The notes under the pieces are model-generated. The model was given only the letters and a program-made list of their open reading frames with translations, searched no databases and was not told the origin of the DNA. This document shows positions 24,948 through 34,219 of a stretch of 41,402 nucleotides of DNA, in pieces. Numbering within the stretch: the first letter of the stretch is position 1; the number at the start of each line of letters is the position of its first letter. This DNA is from Sulfuricurvum sp. (GTDB lineage Bacteria; Campylobacterota; Campylobacteria; Campylobacterales; Sulfurimonadaceae): contig NZ_JAQTNN010000005.1 of assembly GCF_028713855.1 (NCBI RefSeq), positions 133,983-175,384 on the forward strand, given 5' to 3'. The position numbers and the translations under genes are program-made.

Positions 24948-24976
24948 CGACCCATTTGTGTTATAAGTCAGGAATA

Positions 24977-26770
24977 ATGAAAAAAGAGAAAACATTTTTT
25001 ACTTTTGTTATCAAGATGATCGCGTTAGCCGTCTTTTTTATCACGGCATTAGCATTGATTTTCCGTTACATGATCCTTCAATCCGCTGAGAGTAGAGCTA
25101 ATTTAGCGGGAAATATCATAAGAGAATCCTTGACATCTCATATGATTACCGGAAGCAGTGATTATCAAAACGAATTCCTTAAACAAATAGATACTATCGA
25201 TGGGGTCAAGAGTACATGGATCGTTCGATCTGAACGATTAAATCATCAATACGGCAACGGAATCCATCCTCAGGATGCGCATGATAATATCGATCGTGCA
25301 GTATTACGCGAAGGAAAAAGTATATCAGATGTTTCCGGAACGTTGTTCTCGGATACTCTCTATCGTCTTTCTATTCCCTATGTTGCAACAGGGAAAGGGA
25401 AAATGGATTGTTTAAGTTGTCATGATGCGAAAGCAGGGGATGTCTTAGGGGTGGTTTCCCTTGAGATGCAAATCAATGATCTCAAAGTTACCGGACTCAT
25501 TTCCATCTTTATGGCAATGGTAGTGGTGATGGGGTTGATGTACTATTTATTTAAAACAGTTCGTCGTTTTATTGTCTCTTATAAAGAGACCCTCGATGAT
25601 TTTTCGGTGATGATGGAAAAGGCTGAAGGGGGAGACTATTCGTATCGGCTTAAACAGACTGAGAGTGTTGATGGATACCACACGGCAATGTGGGCAAATG
25701 CTTTGATGGAAAAACTTCATACAACACTCACTGAAAGCGGTAAAAAAATGGGTTCATTGATCCATTTGGATAAACCGAATGCTGATCCGCTCTTTACCCT
25801 CCAAATGGGTGTCCATCAACTCTATGAAGTGGAGCGTTTTCGCAAGGAAATCGAAAAAGATCAAAATCTCGAAGAAATTTACGGTCGTATCATTGCCTTA
25901 TTACGCACACGGTGGAGTCTTGGTAATTTTAATATTTTAGAACTCAATCCACTGGATAAGACAACGCATGTCGTTCATAGCGAGAAAACGCTGCTTTGTG
26001 ATGCCTTAAGCGGATGTCGTTGCGATCGGACGACCGGAATGGTTGATTCGACTCAATGTGAAGTCGCATGTCCGAAAATGATCGATCCCTCTGCCTATTA
26101 TATATGTCGAAATTATCCTATTGTGGATGAACTTGATATCGTCATTTCTTTGGTAACGTATGATGTCCGTGACATTGGGAAAATACGCTTGGCACTTGAG
26201 CAATTGGGTAATTACATTAATGCTTCAAGAGTTCAAATTATCAATAAGAAGTTACAGCAAACAGTCCGGATAGATTCGCTGACACAGCTTTACAATCGTA
26301 CTTATCTTGAAGAACTGACTAAATTGATTAATGCACAAGCTAACCGTACAATCATTCCCTATGGTATATTGATGGTCGATATGGATCAATTTAATGCGAT
26401 CAATCATTCCTATGACAGTCAAATCGCAAATGAAGTGATCAAAGCTATGGCACGTAATATACAAGAATGTATCCAACTAGGAGATATTCTTATCCGTTAC
26501 GGCGGGGATACATTTACGGTTATTTTATACGATTATGAAGCTGATCACGTTAATGAAGTTGCTGAGGCGATTCGTAGTTCATTCAAAAAGAAAATCCGTA
26601 TTAATACCTATGCGATTCTAAAAACGGTGAGTATCGGAATCTCACTTTTTCCTGAACAAACGTCTGATATGATGGAAGGGATTGAGCTCGCGAAGCGAGC
26701 ATTGTTAGAGGCAAAACACCATGGGGGAAATTGTTCCCTCCTTTATGATGTCGAAACGATGTTGATTTAG
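24977..26770 (+). CDS. c-heme sensor GGDEF protein with degenerate signature (GGDTF)
   Basis: This 597-aa protein has TM1 (about 10-33) and a periplasmic sensor with C145-L-S-C148-H149 followed by A-G-D-V-L-G, then TM2 (about 172-192). A Cys-containing cytoplasmic GAF-like region follows (C-R-C-D-R-T-T-G and E-V-A-C-P), then the GGDEF domain. The catalytic signature is GGDTF (509-513), with Thr for the essential Glu, so diguanylate cyclase activity is doubtful. The start is ATG 24977 with AGGA upstream, not the in-frame GTG 24956. It is convergent with a paralog whose CxxCH is at the same residue numbers, indicating duplication. Confidence 0.85.
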   Translation: MKKEKTFFTFVIKMIALAVFFITALALIFRYMILQSAESRANLAGNIIRESLTSHMITGSSDYQNEFLKQIDTIDGVKSTWIVRSERLNHQYGNGIHPQDAHDNIDRAVLREGKSISDVSGTLFSDTLYRLSIPYVATGKGKMDCLSCHDAKAGDVLGVVSLEMQINDLKVTGLISIFMAMVVVMGLMYYLFKTVRRFIVSYKETLDDFSVMMEKAEGGDYSYRLKQTESVDGYHTAMWANALMEKLHTTLTESGKKMGSLIHLDKPNADPLFTLQMGVHQLYEVERFRKEIEKDQNLEEIYGRIIALLRTRWSLGNFNILELNPLDKTTHVVHSEKTLLCDALSGCRCDRTTGMVDSTQCEVACPKMIDPSAYYICRNYPIVDELDIVISLVTYDVRDIGKIRLALEQLGNYINASRVQIINKKLQQTVRIDSLTQLYNRTYLEELTKLINAQANRTIIPYGILMVDMDQFNAINHSYDSQIANEVIKAMARNIQECIQLGDILIRYGGDTFTVILYDYEADHVNEVAEAIRSSFKKKIRINTYAILKTVSIGISLFPEQTSDMMEGIELAKRALLEAKHHGGNCSLLYDVETMLI

Positions 26771-26779
26771 CAGGAAAAA

Positions 26780-28615
26780 TTAGAATTCATTTCCGCTATG
26801 CATCCGTGATTCAAATTCGATAACGCGGTTGCGTCCTGTATTTTTTCCTTCATACAGCGCAAGATCGGCATATTTAATTACTTTCCAGATTGAATCTGCT
26901 TGTGATGGGAAATGGGCCACTCCGATACTAAGTGTTTTTTCAACCGTATCGTTGCCAAAATGGTATTTTTTCCCATTAAAGCGTGTACGAATTTTTTCGG
27001 CAACTTGAACGGCACCTTCAGGTGTTGTGTTGTATAAAAGAATCAAGAATTCTTCCCCTCCGTAACGGATAGCAAGATCGGCTTTGCGGATACTCTCCTG
27101 GAGAATTTCAGCCAAGCTTTTTATAACAATATCCCCTGAATCATGTCCGTAAGTATCATTAATCATTTTAAAATAGTCGATATCGATCATTAAAATAGCA
27201 TAGGAGATGTTTGAGCGAAGCGCTTGCTCTGAACTTTTATCAATAAACTCTTCCAAAAAGCGACGGTTATAAAGACGGGTCGCACCGTCTCGGAGTGAAG
27301 AATCGCGCAGTTTATCCATAAGCGTTCGGCTCTCAATAACGGCTTTTGCTGCTTCAAAATAGTTTTTGATACTTGGTAATGAGAGATTCATCGTCTCAAT
27401 TTCTATTACAGTTTTTGCTGAGAAAGAGAGAACGAGGGCTAAATCATCATTAATATTAAATGGAATACATGAGTATTCTTTATCTTGTGCGCAGTTAGCA
27501 CAAAGATTAGGAAAATCAGTTGAATAAACGTCACTAGCGGTGCGGTAGGCTCTGCATTCTATGGCATCCTTATCCGCGATTGGAAGACAAAAGGTTTTGC
27601 CCTCCGTAATATGAATCAATTTTCGCTCTTTTGTATTTTTATCCACTTCATAGAGGGCAAAATGGGCAAAATGGAATTTTTCTTTTAAAACATAGACAAA
27701 CCGCTCATATATAGCGTCTTTGGTACTGTCAAGCTCGATCGTTTTTTTGAACTTATAGACATCAGAGAGCTCTTGTATGATTATTCCTGCAGTACTGAGC
27801 GGATCACTGCAAGAGATATTGGAACGAGATGCAAATGTATTGAGATTATGTTTGATACCGCCGAACGTATCTTCCATTTTTTGAAAGAGGGTATTCATTT
27901 GCTCTGCAACTTCGCTTCCTGCATCTTTGAGTGTAGTAGTGAAACGGAAGCTGAAATCTCCGGTACGGGCTCGTTTAATTCCATTTTGCAAATTAGCAAA
28001 TAGCTGCATATAGGGTTTGAAATAATGGTTTGTTACCCAAAGGGCAATAAAAATAAAAATAACGTTAATAGCAAAAATTTTGGCAATCGTCATGGCGCCG
28101 GTTTGGCGAATATCGTTGATATTAAATTCCATACTGATGGCACCTAACACATCCCCCTCTTTAGCGTTATGACAGGTGAGACAATTGGGGTTGCCGTAGG
28201 CGGTAGCGATGTAAGGGATGGTCACACGTAAAACAGCGTTTTGAGCATCTTCATTGATTTGGCGAATAACAATTCCCTCTTTGAGTACTCTTTGATCGAT
28301 AGCATCTCTGGGATGCTCATTTTCAAGCCCTTCCCCGTGTTGGGCGACAACATTCTGTGAGCGTACAATCCATAATTTCTGCACATCTTTGATATTGGCA
28401 ATGTTGGAGAGAAAAAACTCTCGCTTGTCCATAATACCGTTCACCATGTGTGCGGTTAATCCATCCCGGACGATTTCAGCGGTCATCTTTGATTTTTCAA
28501 TCGCATTGTTGTAGCCGTAATCACGAAAGTTCAGAGCAACGTTGGTGATTGTAGCGACGGCAAGGCCGATTAGCATCAATGCGACAATAAATAAAATCTT
28601 ACGGTTGGTATTCAT
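26780..28615 (-). CDS. c-heme sensor diguanylate cyclase (GGEEF)
   Basis: This 611-aa protein has TM1 (about 7-28), a periplasmic sensor with C145-L-T-C148-H149 and E-G-D-V-L-G, TM2 (about 172-193) and a HAMP-like stretch. A cytoplasmic GAF-like domain contains Cys pairs (C-R-A-Y-R, CANCAQD, S-C-I-P), and the GGDEF domain has an intact GGEEF (519-523), LMIDIDYFKMINDTYGHDSGD and LYNRR. It should make c-di-GMP in response to heme redox or ligand state. It is a convergent paralog of the preceding gene, 9 bp away stop to stop. Confidence 0.9.
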   Translation of the reverse strand: MNTNRKILFIVALMLIGLAVATITNVALNFRDYGYNNAIEKSKMTAEIVRDGLTAHMVNGIMDKREFFLSNIANIKDVQKLWIVRSQNVVAQHGEGLENEHPRDAIDQRVLKEGIVIRQINEDAQNAVLRVTIPYIATAYGNPNCLTCHNAKEGDVLGAISMEFNINDIRQTGAMTIAKIFAINVIFIFIALWVTNHYFKPYMQLFANLQNGIKRARTGDFSFRFTTTLKDAGSEVAEQMNTLFQKMEDTFGGIKHNLNTFASRSNISCSDPLSTAGIIIQELSDVYKFKKTIELDSTKDAIYERFVYVLKEKFHFAHFALYEVDKNTKERKLIHITEGKTFCLPIADKDAIECRAYRTASDVYSTDFPNLCANCAQDKEYSCIPFNINDDLALVLSFSAKTVIEIETMNLSLPSIKNYFEAAKAVIESRTLMDKLRDSSLRDGATRLYNRRFLEEFIDKSSEQALRSNISYAILMIDIDYFKMINDTYGHDSGDIVIKSLAEILQESIRKADLAIRYGGEEFLILLYNTTPEGAVQVAEKIRTRFNGKKYHFGNDTVEKTLSIGVAHFPSQADSIWKVIKYADLALYEGKNTGRNRVIEFESRMHSGNEF

Positions 28616-28693
28616 GGGTTTATGCCTTATAAAAAATGGACGGGGAAGATTTAATTAATGAGAATAGCTAAATAATTTTTAAATATATATGAA

Positions 28694-28723
28694 AGTAAAA
28701 AAAATGCCTTATGAAAGGCATTT
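28694..28723 (-). terminator. Rho-independent terminator for glmS
   Basis: AAATGCCTT (28702-28710) and AAGGCATTT (28715-28723) form a 9-bp stem with a 4-nt loop. On the minus strand the hairpin is followed by a T-run (the A-run at 28697-28704 on the plus strand), 13 bp after the glmS stop. Confidence 0.8.
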
Positions 28724-28736
28724 AGGAAGGGTGGAA

Positions 28737-30551
28737 TTATTCGACAGTAACACTTTTCGCGAGGTTGCGCGGCATATCGACATCGTTCCCTAAGCGGATT
28801 GCGATTTCCATGGAGAGGAGTTGCAGAACAACCATCATTTCGAAGAATTCAAGCATATAATCGTCCGTATGCTTGGTACGGATATGATCATCTGCTTTGT
28901 CAAAATCAAGAGGGCTGATGGAGCAGATTGTTGAATCACGTGCACTGAGCTCTTCGATATTGCTTTTTGTCTTATCGTAAAGCATATGCTGTGGGAGTAA
29001 AGCAATGGTAAAGAGTTCAGGATCGGCTAGAGCGATAGGCCCGTGCTTCATTTCTCCGCTAGGATAGCCTTCGGCATGCATATAGCTTATCTCTTTGAGT
29101 TTTAATGCCCCCTCAAGAGCAAGGGGAAAGAACACGTCACGGCCGATGAAAAAGAAGCCGTGACCGTGAAGATAACGTTTTGAGAGGCGACGAAGTTGCT
29201 CATGTATGGCATTGTCGACACGGACAGTGGCAGGGACGGCACGAAGCAATGTAATTTGATGCTGGATTTCAGTAGTGCTGAGAGTTTTTCGTTCCCCGGA
29301 TAAATAGAGGCTGAGCATCCACAGGACACACACTTGAGTAGCGAATGCTTTGGTTGATGCAACTCCTTTTTCAATACCGGCTCGGGTTAGGATACTTGCA
29401 TCGGCGAGACGAACCATGGATGAGTTATCGACGTTACAGATAACCATTGTTTTCAGGCCGTTGCGTTTTGCCATTTTGAGACTTTCCAGTGTGTCAGCAG
29501 TTTCACCGCTTTGGCTGATAACGACAAAAAGGGTATCGGGAGTCAACAGCGGTTCTCGATAACGGAATTCACTGGCTATTTCGACGGAAGTTTTGATTTT
29601 AGCGTGTCGTTCGAGTAAATAGCTCGCTACTAAAGCTGCATGATAACTGGTTCCGCAGGCACAGAGTTTTATCTCGTTAATTCCCTCAAATAAATGACTA
29701 TCCAGCTCTTCAAAATAGAGACTATCGTCCCGTAAGCGTCCCATGAGGGTATCGGATAAAACCGTACTTTGCTCATAAATCTCTTTTTCCATAAAAAAGC
29801 GATATCCCTCTTTTTGAGCAGAAAGTTTATTTTCGGAAAGAGGAGTAAAGCGCAATGCCACCTCACGGTTTTGTTCATCAAAGAGTAAAATGCCATCCGC
29901 TGAGGCATACCCATAATGGCCGTCTTCGAGATAGATCACCTCATGGCATTTTCCGATCAAGGCGGCATCTGAGGAACCGAAGAATGTTTCATTCTCACGG
30001 TTACGTCCGATAATCATCGGAGAACCGTGTTTAGCGAAGAAAATTGTCCCTTCTGCATCCGCATTAACGAGCAAGATTGCATAGGCACCGTGAAGTTGTG
30101 CGAGGGTCTGCTTGAAAGCATCAAACGGTGTTGGAGCTGTTTTGAGCTGGTGCTCAAATAGATGGACAATCACTTCGGTATCGGTTTGGCTTAGAAACTG
30201 TACCCCTTGCGAGGTGAGCATTGCTTTAAGCTCTTGGTAATTTTCGATAATACCGTTATGAACAACATAAGAATTTTGTCCTAAATGGGGATGGGCGTTA
30301 AGTTCCGTCGGTTTGCCATGTGTTGCCCAGCGGGTATGTCCGATACCGACGGAGAAGCCGGTACTTTCATAATTTTGAGCTTTTTCTTCAAGGTTGACAA
30401 GTTTACCAACGGCTTTAAAAAGGGAAAAATGACCCTCTTGCAATACGGCGATTCCTGCAGAATCATATCCTCGGTATTCAAGCTCGCGAAGCCCGTCTAT
30501 CAATATTTGTTTAACTGGCTTGACTCCGATATACCCAACAATACCGCACAT
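28737..30551 (-). CDS. glmS: Glutamine-fructose-6-phosphate aminotransferase
   Basis: This 604-aa protein is full length for GlmS, which makes glucosamine-6-phosphate for peptidoglycan and LPS. The N-terminal glutaminase has nucleophile Cys2 (MCGIVGYIG), GHTRWATHG and the H-N-G-I-I-E-N-Y block. Two SIS domains follow (CGTSYHAAL, VISQSGETADTLE; FFIGRD, E-G-A-L-K-L-K-E-I-S-Y), and the C-terminus is DMPRNLAKSVTVE. It starts 2 bp after the glnD-like stop, so the two are co-transcribed, linking nitrogen sensing to amino-sugar synthesis. No glmS ribozyme is visible upstream, since the coding region abuts. Confidence 0.97.
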   Translation of the reverse strand: MCGIVGYIGVKPVKQILIDGLRELEYRGYDSAGIAVLQEGHFSLFKAVGKLVNLEEKAQNYESTGFSVGIGHTRWATHGKPTELNAHPHLGQNSYVVHNGIIENYQELKAMLTSQGVQFLSQTDTEVIVHLFEHQLKTAPTPFDAFKQTLAQLHGAYAILLVNADAEGTIFFAKHGSPMIIGRNRENETFFGSSDAALIGKCHEVIYLEDGHYGYASADGILLFDEQNREVALRFTPLSENKLSAQKEGYRFFMEKEIYEQSTVLSDTLMGRLRDDSLYFEELDSHLFEGINEIKLCACGTSYHAALVASYLLERHAKIKTSVEIASEFRYREPLLTPDTLFVVISQSGETADTLESLKMAKRNGLKTMVICNVDNSSMVRLADASILTRAGIEKGVASTKAFATQVCVLWMLSLYLSGERKTLSTTEIQHQITLLRAVPATVRVDNAIHEQLRRLSKRYLHGHGFFFIGRDVFFPLALEGALKLKEISYMHAEGYPSGEMKHGPIALADPELFTIALLPQHMLYDKTKSNIEELSARDSTICSISPLDFDKADDHIRTKHTDDYMLEFFEMMVVLQLLSMEIAIRLGNDVDMPRNLAKSVTVE

Positions 30552-30553
30552 GA

Positions 30554-33061
30554 TTACACCTCTACTAATTTATTAATAATTTCGCGCGCATTATCGCACA
30601 TTTTATGTTGCTTTTCAATTAAGAAGTGGTCACGAGCCATATTTTTATTGGTGTGAATTTTCGCGGTGGCGATATTGATTTGCGCTTCATCGAAACATTG
30701 GACGAAATAGGCGAGTAGTCCCCTTTGGTTGGTCGTAGTGAGATTGAGTTGCGCGTAATGAATAGAGTGGTCGCAATCGATGGTGATCTCGCTAGGTTTG
30801 ATGATCGGTTTGGGGAGATCGATTTTTTTAGACATATCAAATGCCTCCTCGACAATCATCTCGATTTGTTCCATCGTACCCTCTTTAGGCCGTTGTAAAA
30901 ATTCGATTTTGAAGTATTTTATCCCGTCAAAAAGGGTAAAAATATCCATTGATGCAACATCCAAATAACTGAGTTTGCCCAAAAGATATCCCAGATTCAA
31001 AGGTATTTTTCGAAAAATATGGATTATCAAACCGTTGTCAATATTCAACTGATAGGTGAAAGTTTGGCACTGAAATGCCTTTTTGGAGATACTCAAGATT
31101 TCATTGGGAGTATGTTTAAAGAAAAAGAGACTCGATTCGATGGAGAGAACCTTTTTCTGTTCGATTTTACTGAGTTGGATAAATTCAGGATCGTTGGTGA
31201 GTTTTTTCTCTTTGTTTTCCCGTTTAATGGCATCGGTAATTCGATCGTTTTGGGAAGCGATTTCAAGGGAAGCTTCGTAGAGTTCGTGGAGTAAATTGGC
31301 ACCGAAGCTCGTATAGGTTCCAGGACCTACCCCATTGATATCGGCGTAGGTAAGGATATAAAGAAGGGTGAGATTTTCAGGTGTTTTGATTTTAGACATA
31401 AACTGATAGAGGGTTTTTTCATGGTAGAGATTTTCACGATACGCGACATTGCTCATCAAAATATGATGTCGTACCAGTAACGCTCCGCGTTCGAACTGCC
31501 CGGCAGGGAGTTTAAGGTTTTTGAGGAAGGGGAGTATGAGTTTTGTACCCACTTCGCTGTGGTCTTGTTTCCGTCCTTTGCCGGTATCATGGAGGAGTAT
31601 AGCCGCTTTAAGGAGGAGTTTGTCTCCTGTACTGAGCGGTTTATAGAGTGCTTCGACATGGGGATCATTAATTTTTTCGAGCGCTTCGATACATTTAATG
31701 GAGTGCAGGTCGACTGGGTAGTGGTGATAACCGTCAAACTGAGGGAGATGGAGTACCTTTTTAAACGCTCCGATGAGCTGATGCAAAATGCCTGCATCGT
31801 AAAAGAGTTTTGAAATAACATAAAAATGATTGCGTTCGAATAGCTTACGCATCAGGGTGTATGTTTTTACTTTTAATGGGTGTTTGATAGAAATATAGGT
31901 AAAGTGAAACAAGACACTTGAGTCAAATATCCATTCGCGATCTTCCAAACTTACCAGCATTTCCAACAGCACATCGATAGCAGGTGTAGCGGTATGATAC
32001 GAAGCATATAAAACTCCATCTACCGCATAAAATCCTTTTTGAATACGTCCGCTACGGAGCTTTGAAGTAGTGGAAGCATCATGCAGGTGAACACGAGCCA
32101 TCTTCTTGACATAGATTTGGGTAAAGTTATTGATCCGCCATTGTGCTTCGAGCAATCTGGTGACCAGCCTCCGCTCATCGCTAAAACCAAGCATCTGAGC
32201 AATGCGCGGCATGTAGTCAAGAACAAGTTGATCTTGCTGTTTACCGCTGAGCAGATGCAAAGCGCTGCGAACACGAAAGAGTAATTCGAGTGCGATACGG
32301 TATTCACGGTACTGCTCTTCACTGAATAAAATTCCTGTGAGTTCTTTGAGGCTGTTGACCCCGTACAGCGTTTTGGCAATCCAGTAGAGCAGTTGTGAAT
32401 CGCGCAGCCCTCCCACACCTTCTTTAATTTGCGGCTGCATTGAGGAGGGGAATTTTTTGCGACGAAGTTCCGCTTCTTCTATTTTCGCGAGAATAAAGGA
32501 TTTAGGGTTATCATGGCGAATCGTATTGAGCCGGTTTTGGGTCGAACTCCAGGTAAAAGAAGAACCGATGATCAGCCGTGATTCCATCATCGCTGTTTTA
32601 ATGGTGATATCTTCACGGGAAGCTTTTAATAAATCATTTACTTCATGAACACGATGCCCAAGTTTCAGCCCTGCATCCCATGCCAAATAGAGAAATTTTT
32701 CAATGATGGCGGCAGTGTTATACCCGTCATTTTGCTCATACACTATCATCAGATCAATATCACTGTGTACACATAACTGTTCGCGTCCGTAACTCCCTAA
32801 CGAGATAAATGCGATCGGAATGGAACTGCGCATCGGTAAATAATTTCCAAACAGCCGGCGTAGAACAGTTTTGTACATAAGAGAGATGATCGAGTCGAGG
32901 GTTTTGGTATGGATGACAAGGAAATCTTTCCCCTGATTACGTTCGAAGAGTTCTGAAAGCGAATTTTTATAATCGGTTATATGGGATTTAAAAAGTTTGG
33001 ATATCTCGAAATCGCTTGCTTTACGTTCGATGAGGTCTTCAATTTGTTCGGTAATACTCAT
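30554..33061 (-). CDS. glnD: GlnD-like PII uridylyltransferase/uridylyl-removing enzyme
   Basis: This 835-aa protein follows GlnD order: a nucleotidyltransferase with G-S-Y-G-R-E-Q and HSDIDLMI (about 92-107), a helical domain, an HD domain (LLLKAAILLHDTGKGRKQDHS, about 470) and two C-terminal ACT domains (about 690-735 and 775-825). GlnD modifies PII proteins according to glutamine, which the ACT domains sense. The order and length are canonical. It heads a glnD-glmS operon and is divergent from a soluble GGDEF gene. Confidence 0.88.
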   Translation of the reverse strand: MSITEQIEDLIERKASDFEISKLFKSHITDYKNSLSELFERNQGKDFLVIHTKTLDSIISLMYKTVLRRLFGNYLPMRSSIPIAFISLGSYGREQLCVHSDIDLMIVYEQNDGYNTAAIIEKFLYLAWDAGLKLGHRVHEVNDLLKASREDITIKTAMMESRLIIGSSFTWSSTQNRLNTIRHDNPKSFILAKIEEAELRRKKFPSSMQPQIKEGVGGLRDSQLLYWIAKTLYGVNSLKELTGILFSEEQYREYRIALELLFRVRSALHLLSGKQQDQLVLDYMPRIAQMLGFSDERRLVTRLLEAQWRINNFTQIYVKKMARVHLHDASTTSKLRSGRIQKGFYAVDGVLYASYHTATPAIDVLLEMLVSLEDREWIFDSSVLFHFTYISIKHPLKVKTYTLMRKLFERNHFYVISKLFYDAGILHQLIGAFKKVLHLPQFDGYHHYPVDLHSIKCIEALEKINDPHVEALYKPLSTGDKLLLKAAILLHDTGKGRKQDHSEVGTKLILPFLKNLKLPAGQFERGALLVRHHILMSNVAYRENLYHEKTLYQFMSKIKTPENLTLLYILTYADINGVGPGTYTSFGANLLHELYEASLEIASQNDRITDAIKRENKEKKLTNDPEFIQLSKIEQKKVLSIESSLFFFKHTPNEILSISKKAFQCQTFTYQLNIDNGLIIHIFRKIPLNLGYLLGKLSYLDVASMDIFTLFDGIKYFKIEFLQRPKEGTMEQIEMIVEEAFDMSKKIDLPKPIIKPSEITIDCDHSIHYAQLNLTTTNQRGLLAYFVQCFDEAQINIATAKIHTNKNMARDHFLIEKQHKMCDNAREIINKLVEV

Positions 33062-33168
33062 GTTTACTACTTTTTGGTTTAATTGTAGCGCAAAACGCTC
33101 TTTTTATTATAGAGATAATTGATGATAAAATGAGCTATATTCATTCAAATAGATTTATAAATAGAAGA

Positions 33169-33174
33169 TATAAT
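33169..33174 (+). promoter_or_regulatory. -10 element TATAAT upstream of soluble GGDEF gene
   Basis: A perfect TATAAT in the A/T-rich divergent region (33062-33196), only 23 bp from the ATG, leaving a short leader that still holds the AGGAG ribosome-binding site (33183-33187). Confidence 0.55.
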
Positions 33175-33196
33175 ATTTTTGCAGGAGTGTATCACG

Positions 33197-34135
33197 ATGA
33201 ACAATACAAACAACTACCAAAAGGTTATGTCAATTCATGATCAGGTGATGGGACTTTTACGTTCTATGCAAATTTCCCCTTATCCGGCACACTATAAAAA
33301 ATATTTTGACGAACTTTTTTTACAATTGGCTGATGCCGAATTACGCAAAGAGCAGGAAGATGCAGAACATCAAATAATGATCACTTCCAAGGACGATGGA
33401 ACAAAGCATCTTGATATTGCCAAGCGCTCTGTTATGTCATTTGTCGAATCTCATGCCGATATCGCATCTGTAGCCAAAAAACAGCAAGAACAGCTTGATA
33501 ATGCTCCTATAAGTACGGAGGAAGAACATATCACCTTTATCGAAAGTTTGAATTCTTTAAATAAAGATATGTCCGGTGAACTTGATAAAGCGCAATCCAA
33601 AATTATTGAGCTTACTACCGATCTGAATGAGGCTTTCTCATCTCTTACAATTGACCCTATTACTAAGGTTGGCAATCGAAAAGGGTTTGTAGAGGACATG
33701 GGATCGGTAATTGAAGCTGGGAAGAACAAAAATATTTCAATGGTTTTAATGATGTTTGATGTGGATAACTTTAAATTTATTAATGATGAACACGGTTATG
33801 TGGCAGGAGATAAAGTCCTCTATTTTATCGCGCAGACGATCAAAAGCATGATTCGTGATGCCGATAAAGTGTATCGTTACGGAGGAGAGGAGTTTGCAGT
33901 CGTTCTAACAAGATGCGATGTAACACAGGCCTTTGCTCTTGCGGATAAAATTCGTGCAAAGATTGAGACTAGCAACTTGCTTTATTTGGGCAAAAGTGTT
34001 CATGTCACCATCAGCGCCGGTGTTACGATCCATCAGCAAGCTGATACCTTTGACGGAATAATCGCACGTGCAGAAAAAGCACTTTACTGTGCCAAAAAAT
34101 CGAATAAAAACTGTACTATTTTGTTTGACTGGTAA
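33197..34135 (+). CDS. Soluble diguanylate cyclase (GGEEF)
   Basis: This 312-aa protein has no TM segments. The N-terminal 140 residues are helical and charged with coiled-coil character and no recognised sensor fold. The C-terminal GGDEF domain has G-N-R-K-G-F, FDVDNFKFINDEHGYVAGD and an intact R-Y-G-G-E-E-F, then HVTISAGVT. The start is ATG 33197 with AGGAG 9 nt upstream; an in-frame TTG at 33179 is less likely. It is monocistronic, between glnD and mqnE. Confidence 0.88.
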   Translation: MNNTNNYQKVMSIHDQVMGLLRSMQISPYPAHYKKYFDELFLQLADAELRKEQEDAEHQIMITSKDDGTKHLDIAKRSVMSFVESHADIASVAKKQQEQLDNAPISTEEEHITFIESLNSLNKDMSGELDKAQSKIIELTTDLNEAFSSLTIDPITKVGNRKGFVEDMGSVIEAGKNKNISMVLMMFDVDNFKFINDEHGYVAGDKVLYFIAQTIKSMIRDADKVYRYGGEEFAVVLTRCDVTQAFALADKIRAKIETSNLLYLGKSVHVTISAGVTIHQQADTFDGIIARAEKALYCAKKSNKNCTILFDW

Positions 34136-34181
34136 TCTTAAAAAAGATGATTCAATTAAAGGATACGATTTTTTCTTTTGC

Positions 34182-34187
34182 TATAAT
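34182..34187 (+). promoter_or_regulatory. -10 element TATAAT for mqnE operon
   Basis: A perfect TATAAT after a T-rich stretch (34169-34179), 32 bp upstream of the mqnE ATG. Confidence 0.6.
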
Positions 34188-34219
34188 GCGCCCAAAAATA
34201 AGCAATAAAGATTTATACA

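Noticed and set aside
28616..30553. glmS ribozyme
   Set aside because: Only 2 bp separate the upstream glnD-like stop and the glmS start, and no ribozyme core is visible.
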